Positions 29,302 through 39,400 of a stretch of DNA of 64,000 bases are shown in pieces. This DNA is from Symbiodinium natans. Its lineage: Eukaryota; Sar; Dinophyceae; Suessiales; Symbiodiniaceae. The notes under the pieces are model-generated. The model was not told the origin of the DNA and did no database searches. It saw nothing but the letters and a program-made list of their open reading frames with translations. A program made the translations under genes and the position numbers. The stretch is taken from NCBI GenBank assembly GCA_905221605.1, contig CAJNDS010000695.1, positions 23,825 to 87,824 of the forward strand, given 5' to 3'. Within the stretch, counting starts at the first letter, position 1. The number at the start of each line of letters is the position of its first letter.

Positions 29302-30704
29302 CTGCCGAGACCTGGGGTTTCGGGCTGGAAAGTGGGGTCTGGGCCAGAAGAGGCCCTGTGAGTACCTGGCACCTGTGCATCTTGGGCAGTACCTGGCACC
29401 TGTGCAACCTGGGCAGATTGAGCCATGGGCTCACGCACATGCCCAGCCCTTCCGGGTGGGGTTGCATTGCTGGGCAACCTTTGCGAACCCTGCAAACCCG
29501 ACCACAAATTAGACCAAAACCCTGATGCAGACGCAGGCGCCCTCAATGCGTCCATCACCTGCAAGGTGGCATCCTGCACCTGATGGGCAAGAGATGGTGC
29601 TGGCAGAGGGGCCTCAACATGCGCATAAGCGGCAGTAGGGACTAGAGGTGGGCCACTTGGGGTCTGTGCTTGCATTGACACTACTTCCCGCATGGACCTC
29701 TCTCTCTGCTCACTCCTCTCAAGTAGCTGCCTCAACCTCTGATTCTCCACCTCCTGCGCCTGGGCTCTAGCCTCAAAACCTGCAAGCTGCCTGGCAACCT
29801 CTGCTTGAATTGCCTCTTGAGGGAGCGATGACGACTCGGTACGGCTTGAGGGGCGTTCAGGGGCTGCAGATCTAGGGTAAAGGAGTGGGGCCCGTTGCTC
29901 AAGCGCTTGCATGCGTTGCAGCAACTCGGCATTGAGTAATGGGGATTCCCTCCCGGGCCCGGGGCCAAAAGTGGTGGGTGTGCCGATTGAGTCCGGCTGC
30001 GGCGGCGAAGCACTTGACCCAACACTCCCATCTCCCAAAGCCCTCACCCTAGACACTGCTCCAGGGCTTGCACGTGTGTGGTGTGGTGGTGACTGGGCCT
30101 GCACCTCAGTCCTTGCCACACGGAAAAACTCAGAAACACGAGACATGAAAACACCAGGAATGCCTTCAACCATTTCGGAGATAGCGGGCAAACCCTGTGA
30201 ACGTGGGGTCATGAACCCCTCAACTCCAGCGGTCTCACCAGTTGACCTTATGCCCCCCAAACCCCTGTCACCACCTTGGTCTGTAACCTGACGGTCGTCA
30301 CCCAAGGTGTCCTGACGCAGGATGGTGTTGGCCTCTGGTCCTGGACTTCCGTCCGGAGGTTGCACTGCTTGTGGCATGCTTCGGGGCATACCGTGCAACA
30401 TCCCACCCTCAGTGGTGGTCGACGCATGCTGCACGCCTTCTGCTGGGTCTATACTAGCACGCGCCCTTCCCGCAGCCATATCCACAAAACCCAAACCACC
30501 CTCAATGCCGGCGGTGGGTGCATCAGGTGTTGCGGAATGCATATGCTCTTGCAAACCATCCCTCCCGGGAGGTTGGGATGATTGCGGCATCACGGTGCCG
30601 TAGCCCTGCGTTGGGCTCATAACCTGCTGGTGTGAACCAGCAGGCTGAGCAAAAGAACCCAGCGGAGTGATCAATTCCCTGGCTTCTAAATCCCCAGCTG
30701 ACAT
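29298..30704 (-). CDS. Copia ORF1, disordered coiled-coil protein
   Basis: 468 codons; the ATG (context GAGCCATGT) lies within the 5' LTR, 80 nt before its inner edge, so the transcript must start further upstream in the LTR. The protein is mostly Pro/Ser/Gly/Gln-rich and probably disordered, with one clear coiled coil (residues about 295-350: EVARQLAGFEARAQAQEVEN, QLLERSEQRERSMREVV). No zinc finger. Likely an N-terminal Gag-type or accessory protein. Its TGA overlaps the ORF2 start in an ATGA arrangement, so translation of ORF2 may depend on reinitiation or -1 slippage. Whether ORF1 and ORF2 were once one frame is uncertain. Confidence 0.8.
   Translation of the reverse strand: MSAGDLEARELITPLGSFAQPAGSHQQVMSPTQGYGTVMPQSSQPPGRDGLQEHMHSATPDAPTAGIEGGLGFVDMAAGRARASIDPAEGVQHASTTTEGGMLHGMPRSMPQAVQPPDGSPGPEANTILRQDTLGDDRQVTDQGGDRGLGGIRSTGETAGVEGFMTPRSQGLPAISEMVEGIPGVFMSRVSEFFRVARTEVQAQSPPHHTRASPGAVSRVRALGDGSVGSSASPPQPDSIGTPTTFGPGPGRESPLLNAELLQRMQALEQRAPLLYPRSAAPERPSSRTESSSLPQEAIQAEVARQLAGFEARAQAQEVENQRLRQLLERSEQRERSMREVVSMQAQTPSGPPLVPTAAYAHVEAPLPAPSLAHQVQDATLQVMDALRAPASASGFWSNLWSGLQGSQRLPSNATPPGRAGHVREPMAQSAQVAQVPGTAQDAQVPGTHRASSGPDPTFQPETPGLGR
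30608..30624 (-). promoter_or_regulatory. Primer-binding site complementary to the anticodon arm of tRNA-Met
   Basis: Directly inside the 5' LTR. In element orientation it reads GGTTATGAGCCCAACGC; the complementary strand GCGTTGGGCTCATAACC looks like the 5' half of a Met tRNA with CAT anticodon at 30618-30620. Most LTR elements pair with a tRNA 3' end (TGG...); this one resembles the half-tRNA priming of Drosophila copia and yeast Ty5. Confidence 0.75.
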
Positions 30705-30928
30705 GGCTCACACAAACGCGGAGTGACTCTTTTACACACGGCAAACAACAGAAAGAAAGACCTGAAGATCTGTGACGTCTGAACTACTTAGACTACGGCA
30801 CCTACAGGCTAAATGCTGTAAATGCTTGAAAGACATGCTCATGACCCTACTGTGCTTGGGCCTGCATGAGCAACACGACAAAGTTTAAACTACCTGACGG
30901 GCCTGCTTAAGAGGAATACGCTTCAACA
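30625..30928 (-). repeat. 5' LTR of the copia element
   Basis: 304 bp, one base different from the other LTR. Contains the ORF1 ATG. Adjacent to the primer-binding site. Confidence 0.96.
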
Positions 30929-30933
30929 TTTAG
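30929..30933. repeat. Target-site duplication TTTAG (other side)
   Basis: Matches 21034-21038; followed by GGGTTTAGGG, the continuation of the interrupted telomere tract. Confidence 0.9.
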
Positions 30934-31570
30934 GGTTTAGGGTGCCCCTTGCAGGAGGGACCCTTATAAGGGACCTTAGGGTTTGATTTCGGGCGGGTTA
31001 TTTAGGGGCTACTTGGGTACATAGAGACCCTCATAAGGTATGTATAGGGGTTGTATAGGGGAATGAGATTCCTAGGTAGTATAAGGGCGACCCTTCAAAG
31101 GGAACCCTTCTTAAACCTCTTCTGGCTCTCTTAAAAAGGGACCTTATTCAGAGGGTCTATATCCCCAAGGGTCCCCCTAATCCCATCCCCTAAAGAATAA
31201 GAGTCCCTGCTAGGGGTCCCTCCTTATATCCCTTAAACTTTGGCACTTCGAGCCTCAGCGCCGTGCGGACAGAAGGGGAGCTGAGCCCCAAGGCCCGCTG
31301 TCAGGGGCTCTTTGCCTTTTCAGAAATCGTATGAACGCAAATACATTTGCTGTTTGCTTCTTCCTTCACAATTCTCAAGAAACGTCAGTAAAAGATGAGG
31401 ACGCGCAGGAAGTCAACAGTTACAAGAATCGCATTTGGGTGAAATCTGATGGCCGTCGCAGGTTTCGGCAGGGGGTCCAGGGCTTCTGACTTGAAACACA
31501 TGCGCTCTGGACTAAATGTAAGAGGCGGTATTGTGGCAAGGACTCCCAATACCTGATGTCATAAAACCCA
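30934..31570. other. No supported gene; scattered inverted-repeat remnants
   Basis: Short blocks such as AAGGGACC, CTTATAAG, GGGTCCC and GGAATGAG recur in both orientations between 30950 and 31250, resembling the small inverted-repeat elements elsewhere. The rest shows nothing recognisable. Confidence 0.4.
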
Positions 31571-31697
31571 CCCTAAACCCTAAACCCTAAACCCTAAACC
31601 CTAAACCCTAAACCCTAAACCCTAAACCCTAAACCCTAAACCCTAAACCCTAAACCCTAAACCCTAAACCCTAAACCCTAAACCCTAAACCCTAAAC
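31571..31697 (+). repeat. Telomere-type tract (CCCTAAA)
   Basis: Eighteen perfect CCCTAAA units, among the longest and purest tracts in the window. Confidence 0.95.
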
Positions 31698-32897
31698 AAC
31701 AAACCCTTGTGAAAACCCACCTGTTTTGTCACCTGTATAGTGTGTAGCCGAGGTCACATCTCCTACAGATATACTCCTTCACTTTCATTTTCCAGGAACA
31801 GGGTTCTTTCTTCGGTTGTTAGTTTAGTTCTTTGAATTCCTGCAGGCCTTGGGCCCTAAGCCTGTAGCGCCGAAAACTAGGTTGCGCAGTCACCGCTCAC
31901 CCAGCTTCCTTCAAAGCCCTAAACCCTCAACCCTAAACCCTAAACCCTAAACCCTAAACCCTAAGCCCTAAGCCCTAAACCCTAAACCTTAAACCCGAAA
32001 CCCTGGAAGGGGCCCGAAACCTTGTTGGGTCCCATGCCTGCAGAGGCTCCGGGATGTCTCTACAAGTTCCGGACCAGGCCACGAGGGGCGAGGGCCCTTG
32101 AAGACAATGTCCATCCTAGCCCTAAACCCGAAACCCTAAACCCTAAACCCTGCACCCTAAACCCTAAACAACCCTAAACCCTAAACCCCGCACCCTCAGC
32201 CCTAAGACCTAAACCCTACACCCTGCAAACCACAAACCCGAAACCCAGGTCCGGGACATGGGGCCGAACTGGGGGCGGGTTTAGGGTTTAGGGTTCAGGT
32301 TTCAGGGTTCAGGGTTCAGGGTATAGGGTTTGGGGTTTGGGGTTCAAGGGGTCTAGAGCTATAGGGTTGAGGGTTAAAGGGTTTCGAGTTCTAGGGTTTC
32401 GAGTTTAGGGTTCAGAGCCATAGGGTTTAGGGCCTATAAGGAGCCTCAGACGCAGATGGTAGACTCCCTCACTCAACCTCGAATCCCCCCCCCCCGCCCT
32501 AAACCCAAAAGCTTAGACAGGGCCTTTCAGTTCTGAAGACTTCTTGGGCCGGCTGAAATCCTCTGATGAGTAGAAAAATGTCTGCCAGGTACTGGCCCGA
32601 CTCACTGAGGAGCTTGATTGCCTGTGTGTGTGTGTGTGTGGTTTAAGAATATGGTTTAGGGATGCTCCGGGTTGAGCTTGAGGAAACTCCAGGGTTAAAG
32701 GTGAGGTCTTGGGATCGTGAGGCTTCCGATGCAGGTTTTAGAGTTTGTGGTTTACGGCTGGGGCTGAATACGGAAGCTTCCACGTTTCGAGTGAGGAAGA
32801 TGAAAACTGCATTTGCCGTGGGAAAGCAACTTCCAGAAACAAAAAACATCTTCAGTTTTAAGTTGTTTGGACATTCCAACTGGAGAGTCGCCAATAG
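31698..32897. other. No supported gene; degenerate CCCTAAA/TTTAGGG fields
   Basis: Telomere-like arrays with many variants at 31917-32005, 32120-32240 and 32277-32430; a (TG)n run at 32622-32640. An open frame at 32662-32901 lacks any recognisable domain. Confidence 0.5.
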
Positions 32898-33010
32898 TTA
32901 GGGTTTAGGGTTTAGGGTTTAGGGTTTTAGGGTTTAGGGTTTAGGGTTTAGGGTTTAGGGTTTAGGGTTTAGGGTTTAGGGTTTAGGGTTTAGGGTTTAG
33001 GGTTTAGGGT
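32898..33010 (+). repeat. Telomere-type tract (TTTAGGG)
   Basis: About sixteen units, one 8-base TTTTAGGG. Confidence 0.93.
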
Positions 33011-33457
33011 TGTGTGTGTAGCTCCTCTTGGTTTATCCCAAACATTCTTCTTGTCTCGTAGAAGAAGGCACCATGGGACGAGTTAGCGGCAGGAATAGCA
33101 AAGCAACCACACGTACGGTAAAACAGCGACTATAGTCAAGAAGTGGCCCCGCAGTTTTGGAGACTTTCTGGGGTACATTCATACACACCCCAGGGCGCAG
33201 GGCCTGTTTGTCGGGCTTGGGGCGATCTACATAATCTTTTCTACGAGGGCCCCTGGCAAAAGAACGGCACCCCCTCGTTCTTTAAGGGTAGTGTCAGAGG
33301 CCCTCAAAGTGGTCCCTTACCTCCCTTAACGGGTTCTGAAATATGGGCACTTGGGTTTCATAGGGTAAAAAAAGGGGTGAAAAAGGGATCCGTTTTAAGG
33401 TCCCATAGCTAAGGGACCATGTAGCTACCCGAAGACATGCGGGTTTGGAATCTATAG

Positions 33458-33570
33458 GATATCGAGGAGCTCGGGGGCCTCTTGCGGGCCGACGATGATA
33501 CACACCAGCGTGAGCAAGCGGCGGAGAGGATCACGACGGCCCTGTCTGAGTTGGCTCGCCCCCGGTCATG
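33458..33570 (+). CDS. Exon-like island, acidic/helical, unknown
   Basis: After a TATAG acceptor a frame of about 37 codons (DIEELGGLLRADDDTHQREQ, then AAERITTALSELARP) ends at TGA. Possibly an upstream exon of the nucleotidyltransferase gene at 36.5-40.1 kb, but nothing links them except position and strand. Confidence 0.35.
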
Positions 33571-34402
33571 ATTTTATGGGATGTCACAGACATCCCTCCC
33601 CCGCCTAAACCTTCACCCTAACCCCTAAACCCTAGACCCTAGACCCTAGACCCTAAACCCTAAACTTACAATAAATTCAAGCTGTGGTGTGCTGACCTTA
33701 AAGACTTTTTCGGTTTGTGGGCTAGGTAGGACTTGGATATGGTTTGTGAAGTTATTCGAAGTTCTGAACCAAGCTAAACCCTATATCCTGAAACCAGGAC
33801 TCCTTGGGCTGGGCGGAACCATTTGCATGCCTCCTGACCAGCAAGCGTGACTCTTCTAGATGGTTTTCCTGTAGCTTCACCCCTAAAGCCTAAACCCAAA
33901 ACCCTAAACACTGCGTTGTGTTTAGTGGTTAGGGCTGCTAGCCGCCTGGATCAAGATCTCATGGGCCCCTTTCTGGTGCTCTTCACCACAAGGAATATAC
34001 AATTTCCGTACTGGATCAAGTTAGCCCACCCCCACCTCCCACAAAGCAATCCCAATCTTCAACCCTAGCGAAGCAGCGACGCTGCTGCAGATGTCCGGAG
34101 AATTTCGATCCAGAGCAATTTGATCCTTCGACAAAGGCAGCGCCCTAAACTGTGGTCACTGAAGACCCCAGGGTGCGCCTGAGAGGGCATGCCATTTCTC
34201 AATCCGAGAGTCTTGGATCCGGCCCATTCAGCTCGCTCCAGGTATGGCTCTTTCTCGAACGGGATGAGGACCAGAACTTCGGATTTGGATTTTGCTCTTG
34301 TTGGAGGCATGGAGAACGAGAGCGCTGTCTCCGTACTGCAGAGGCTTTGCTGCACCCTAAACCCCAAACCCAAACCCTAAACCCTAAACCCTAAACCCGA
34401 AG

Positions 34403-34538
34403 TGCACCGGGTGTACCTCTATTTTTGGGAAGTGCCCGGAGCTATTGTTTCGCAGTTCGGAAAGACCCGTCTCAGGAAATTCGCGGAATTCGCCGCTGAC
34501 TTCGGCTTCGTCCAACATCACGAAGATTTTCCAGGCAG
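34403..34538 (+). CDS. Exon-like island, unknown (possible RNA-binding fold)
   Basis: Follows CCCTAAACCCGAAG (acceptor AG at 34401-34402) and reads HRVYLYFWEVPG, then KTRLRKFAEFAADFGFV, before a donor (GCAGGT or GTTCTAGG) leading into a TTTAGGG tract. The strand-helix-strand pattern could be part of an RRM, but this is weak. May belong to the same gene as 34622-34697 and the exons from 36478. Confidence 0.35.
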
Positions 34539-34621
34539 GTTCTAGGTTAGGGTTTAGGGTTTGGGGTTTAGGGTTTAGGGTTTGGGGTTTAGGGTTAGGG
34601 TTTAGGGTTGAGGTTGCTTAG

Positions 34622-34697
34622 GGTTTATGTCGGGGTGTCGACCAAGCGCATGCCATCCAGACCATGAGGGAGCTCAATGCATTCAATGCCTTCACAG
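34622..34697 (+). CDS. Exon-like island, unknown
   Basis: Open frame GVDQAHAIQTMRELNAFNAF-TG, ending at CACAG before GCCTTTGG, a possible GC-type donor. Helical, similar to the second helix of an RRM. Preceded by TTTAGGG and followed by CCCTAAA tracts. Confidence 0.3.
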
Positions 34698-34727
34698 GCC
34701 TTTGGGGTTCAGGATGCCCGAAACCCT

Positions 34728-34812
34728 AAAAAAACCCTAAACCCTAAACCCTAAACCCTAAAAACCCTAAACCCTAAACCCTAAACCCTAAACCCTAAAA
34801 CCCTAAACCCCA
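34728..34812 (+). repeat. Telomere-type tract with CCCTAAAA and CCCTAAAAA variants
   Basis: CCCTAAA units with one to two extra A at intervals. Confidence 0.88.
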
Positions 34813-35534
34813 GGGCTTAGAGGAGTTCAGGGTTCGAAGAGATTGAAGATTCGACTGGCAGGGTGTTCATAGTCGAAAAGCCGCCGAGCCTGCGTGCCTT
34901 TTTTGAGGTTAGGGTTTCGGGCTAAGGGCTTAGGCCTGTGGATCCAATCACAAATTCTGAATGCATACGCGTAGGGAAACTCGAACAGGTGGTTTTGGGG
35001 TTTTGGGTAGGATTTGAACATGTGTGCATGTGTAAACCTACACAGTATTCATAGAATATCCATCCCGTGCAAGAATGACCTCGACTTCTGCGACATCTTC
35101 GCCTACTCTCCCTCTACCTTCGGTACTCGAGCATGTACAAGACGTGCAGTCAACTTCACAGTACTTGTGCGCATGTGCCTGCGCGTGCGCGTGCATTGGT
35201 TTTTCAAGATACCTGCCCCCAAATCAACCATAAGCCAGGTCCCCTGTTCAGTACGCATTCCCCTTGTAGAACGGGAAGGGGATGATACTGAGGATGCTTT
35301 AGACTCTTTAGACTCCAGTATGAGGCATACCTACCACTCCTCAAGCTCACTGACCTCCAAGGACAACGTTGAGGCCAAGCAGTATCCGGGAACAGCGTTT
35401 TCTTTAGGGTGTTGAGTTGGGGGTGTTGCCGGGGGTTCGTTTCTTGTTGTGGGAAGTCCTGCGCCAGTACGTTCCCAATCCCAAACTCTAGACCCCTGAT
35501 CAATGATTCAGGTGAGGTTCGATGGCTTGATTGG

Positions 35535-35745
35535 CCCCCACCCCCCCAACCTCCTCACAAACCCCCCCACCCCCCTCACCCCCACCCCCCCCCACCCACC
35601 CACCCCACCACCCCCCCACCCCACCCCACCCCCCACCCCCCCCCACCCCCCACCCCCACCCCCCACCCCCCCCACCCCCCCACCCCAACCCCCCAGCCCA
35701 CCCCCCAGCCCCCACCCCCCAGCCCCCACCCCCCACCCCAATGTT
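35535..35745 (+). repeat. C-rich CCCCACCCC tract
   Basis: About 210 bp almost purely of C runs broken by A or AC. The proline-rich, histidine-rich and glycine-rich frames across it are artefacts. Flanking 34815-36440 otherwise contains no supported gene. Confidence 0.95.
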
Positions 35746-36477
35746 GTTCCCCCTTTCAGTCCGCCGTAACTGTCCTCACTTTTGGACGTTTGGAGATTCG
35801 AGAGGAGCCTGGTAACTGCGGTACGCGACCTCACCCTTGGAAGCCCTACTCTTTTCAACGGGAACCCTTCTGCTCCCGCATTCGTAAGAAAAGGAAGCAT
35901 CAGTTTGGAGACCGAACCATATATGCCTTCTCAATGATTTGGCCTCGAAGTGTCGTATGGCTCCTACAGTACGCCCAAAGCCCAGATCCTAAACACAAGA
36001 AGCCTGGGACCCGTTCTGTGTCTTCGGAAGATTGATCTCTGCGTCAACAACGAGCTGGGGATTCGAAATTCCCTGCTGCTCGATGCGACTCTCGGCCGGA
36101 AGCCCCACCTAGGGCTCTGTGTTTTTTCCTTTAATGGTGCCGGGTTCACATGAAATACCCGGGGCTACGACAGCAGCCTAGAACGAAGCCTAAACCCTCA
36201 GCTAATCTCTTCACAACTCTGCACTGCACAGGCAAGTCAGTCAGAGAAAGTTCATTCACAGAGGGCAATCCTAAGCCCTCGTCAGCTTCAGGCACAATGC
36301 GCTTGCCATTGCTTTCCTACTATTTGTTTAATTTAAGAACCCCCCCCCAAATGAACAAGATTCTTCCTAATAAGGGTCATATAGGGCTGATTATCTTTTG
36401 TTTTTTGGGGAGTTCTTAAGCATACAGTAGTTTCTGGGCAAGGCCTAAACCCTAAACCCTAAACCCTCAACCCCAAG

Positions 36478-39400
36478 GTACTGCAAGTACGACGTCCGTG
36501 TCCTCCAATTGGGATGCTTGATCAAGGACTGGGCCAAGAGGCATGAGATCGTTGGCACAGCTGATGGCTTCATGAACAGCTTCTTGGAGAGTTTAGGGTT
36601 AGGGTTTAGGTTTTAGGGATTAGGGTTTATTTGAGCCTTCCCAGCCCTCGACAGGAGCCATCCTGATTGTCAGGCACAGCTTGCTACAGCCCCTCCTAGA
36701 ATCCTAAGTTTACGGCTACAGGGTTCAAGGTTTAACCCTAAACCCTAAAACCCTGAAACCCTAAAACCCCAAAACCCCAAAACCCTAAAACCCTAAAAGC
36801 CTAAACAGGGTTTAAAGTGCCGAAGAAGGCTACGCTTACCTCCTGCTGGTGGTGTTCTTTCTTCAGACGGTCGAGCCGCCAGTGGCCACCTGGTTTAAGG
36901 AGTTCACAGCATCGCCCTATACCCTAAACCCTAAACCCTAGACCCTAAACCCTAAACCCTAAACCCTAAACCCTAAACCCTAAACCCTAAACCCTAAACC
37001 CTAAACCCTAAACCCTAAACCCTAAACCCTAGACCCTAAACCCTAAACCCTAAAACCTACAGCTTCGGCAGATCTAGGGTTGAGGCCGTCAAGTCCGAGC
37101 TTAGGGTCCAGGGCTCAGGGGTTTAGAGTTCAGGGTTCTCTGCGTCCACGTTCCAGGTTTCGGGGCTCAAGGTTTCTAAGGGGCTCGGCAGTTTTCGTCG
37201 AGGTTCAGAAATCGTTGGACTCCTAAGAGAAGCACCGCTAGCATGTACAGGGTTGGGGAGTCTACCGGCTTTTTGTTTAGGGGTGTATGGCTTCGTTGTG
37301 TGGGGTGCGGGGTCTACATGGGAGGAACCCAACCCTCAAAGCCTCGAACCCCCTAAGCCCCCAAAGCTGCAGACCTTCTAAGCCCTAAACCCTAAACCCT
37401 AAACCCTAAACCCTAAACCCTAACCCTAAACCCTAACCCTAAACCCTAAACCCTAAACCCTAAACCCTAACCTTATAAGGCCTAAAGGCAAAAAGAGCTC
37501 GAAAACCTGATCCCAGGTGCCAAACTTACAGGCCCTGGACAGCGAATCCGTGCTGGTGGTCGACCGCACCTCTCGCGCAAACAGTGGAGCCCGAAAACCC
37601 CTACAATGGCTGTTAGTGCTTAGGGTTTAGGGTTTCGGGTTTCGGTTTAGGGTTTAGGTCTCGCCGTGCAGCGTGGGGCATACCACGCGAAGGTGCATGT
37701 TTCCCATGCAGTCCAACCTCCACAAGCTTTCTCCGGGGGCTCCAGAAAATTCAGAGCCCGCACCCTGCGAATGTCCAGAACACTTCAGGCGCGAGGGTGT
37801 AGTGTTTCGGGTTTAGGGAGGGTGTTTCAGAGGGGAGGGGGTAAACGGGGGTCCCAGCCAGACAGGTCCAGGGCATGCAGGCAGGCCCCCATCAAACGTC
37901 CCAACTGCGCTGACTCGAATGAGCGATTTGGGGATTCAGGCCCAGGCTTTCGGGCGGCACTGAAGTTTTCCCAAAGCAGGGCTCAGCCCAAGGGGCTGAA
38001 TTCAGAATTCAGACACCCTAGAATAGAAAAGGGCCTACTAAGGCCGGGTGGTAATTTAGGGCTTAATGCCCTCAACCCTAAACCCTAAACCCTAAACCAT
38101 TTTAGGGCTTAATGAGTATGGCCACTCAGCTCCTGGATTCAGTGTGTCAATCTGATCCGACCGATGGATCCATTTAATCTTTGGTCGCCATGATTCACAG
38201 CAGTAAATTACCAGCACTGGTATGACGCTATCGGAATGACCATTGTTATCCATGTTATATACAATTTGTCAGTTTATTTGTAGCTTCGGGTCCAGGGTAC
38301 CGAAAGGTCGCAGGATTTAAGAACAACTTTCTGGTCTTCAGGTTAGGGCAGCCTAAATACAAGGCTCCGTAGGGACTCTGAAGCCGAGCGCAAGTTGTCA
38401 GGAAAATGGGGCGACGAATTCGTGTGGGAGACAAAGTTTTTCTCCAAGGCTCCACGCACCAGTTTAGGGTTTAGGGTCTAGGGTTTAGGGTTTAGGGTTT
38501 GGGGTTTAGGGTTTAGGGTTTAGGGTTTAGGGGCACCAATCTTTCCTTGGCAGACGCTTTGTCAGTGAGATTTTGGCTGTTTGAGGTAGATGAGCTGCAC
38601 AAGTCGCAGAACACGATGTCCATCGGCACGCCTGCCAGTTTAGGGGTTTAGGGTTTAGGGTTTCTGCAGAACCTTCGAGCCCCTGTGAGGTGTCCTAGCC
38701 CTCAGTTTCGCAGCCTTGTGCGGCGAGGTGAGCTGCTACTCCGATTTTTCCAGTTCTACACCCAGAAGTTTGACTGGCGCCAACATGCGGTTTGCATCCG
38801 ACTGCCCCTGCCTCAGTGTCGCATGCATGTTATCGATCTAGAAGATGCCTCTCAACCCTCCAGTCAAGAGCTGGAACTGTGAAGTCAAAGGAGTCGGAGG
38901 TTCCTAGGCTGAAATATCGCACCTAGCATTGTACGGTGCGAAAGCTTCAGCAATGTTTGGCTGGTAGCTGCCCTACACAACAAAGGTGTTGAACTTTGCT
39001 TGCCGCTTCCTGGTGTGCGTGCGCGAGTGTCTCTGTCCCTGTTTGTGTTTGTGTTTGTGCATGCGTGCGTGCGTGCCTGTAGCTTCGCATCGTTGAGTTT
39101 GACGTTGGCTACCTTTGGACAGACTGACCCACCTGCCGCTTTGTCACGAGCGGTGTGGTCAGCGCGCACATGAGCCTATCGAACCACAAATCGGAAAACC
39201 ACACAGGCAGCGCAAAGGGTACTTGCAAGGAGCATAGATGGCACAATATCTGCGGTGTATATAGTGTATATATATATACACACGTACTCAGCAACATTCG
39301 GGGAGAGCGTTGTTAATGCAATGCAGCCCTGTACCACAGACATGGAGAATGACATTCGAGGTAACATCACGTCAGTCGGTCCGTCATGTTCGTAGTATGT

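Larger units (their letters stand above)
21039..30928 (-). mobile_element. Complete Ty1/copia LTR retrotransposon with extra DNA-modification-like domains
   Basis: A 9890-bp element on the minus strand. Two 304-bp LTRs begin TG and end CA and differ at a single base (T at 21077 versus C at 30663). A 5-bp duplication (TTTAG) flanks it. In order along the element: LTR, primer-binding site complementary to a Met-tRNA anticodon arm, ORF1 (468 aa), ORF2 (2587 aa: Gag zinc fingers, protease, methyltransferase-like, integrase, dioxygenase-like, RT, RNase H, membrane tail), polypurine tract, LTR. Integrase before RT identifies copia order. Near-identical LTRs and the absence of internal stops point to recent insertion and possible activity. 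Confidence 0.95.

Noticed and set aside
35409-36035. 208-aa proline-rich open frame and opposing glycine-rich frames
   Set aside because: C-rich low-complexity tract; no domain outside it.
37666-38088. 140-aa plus-strand open frame
   Set aside because: Lies in the intron of the TUTase-like gene, low-complexity R/G/S-rich, ends in translated telomere repeat (LNPKP).
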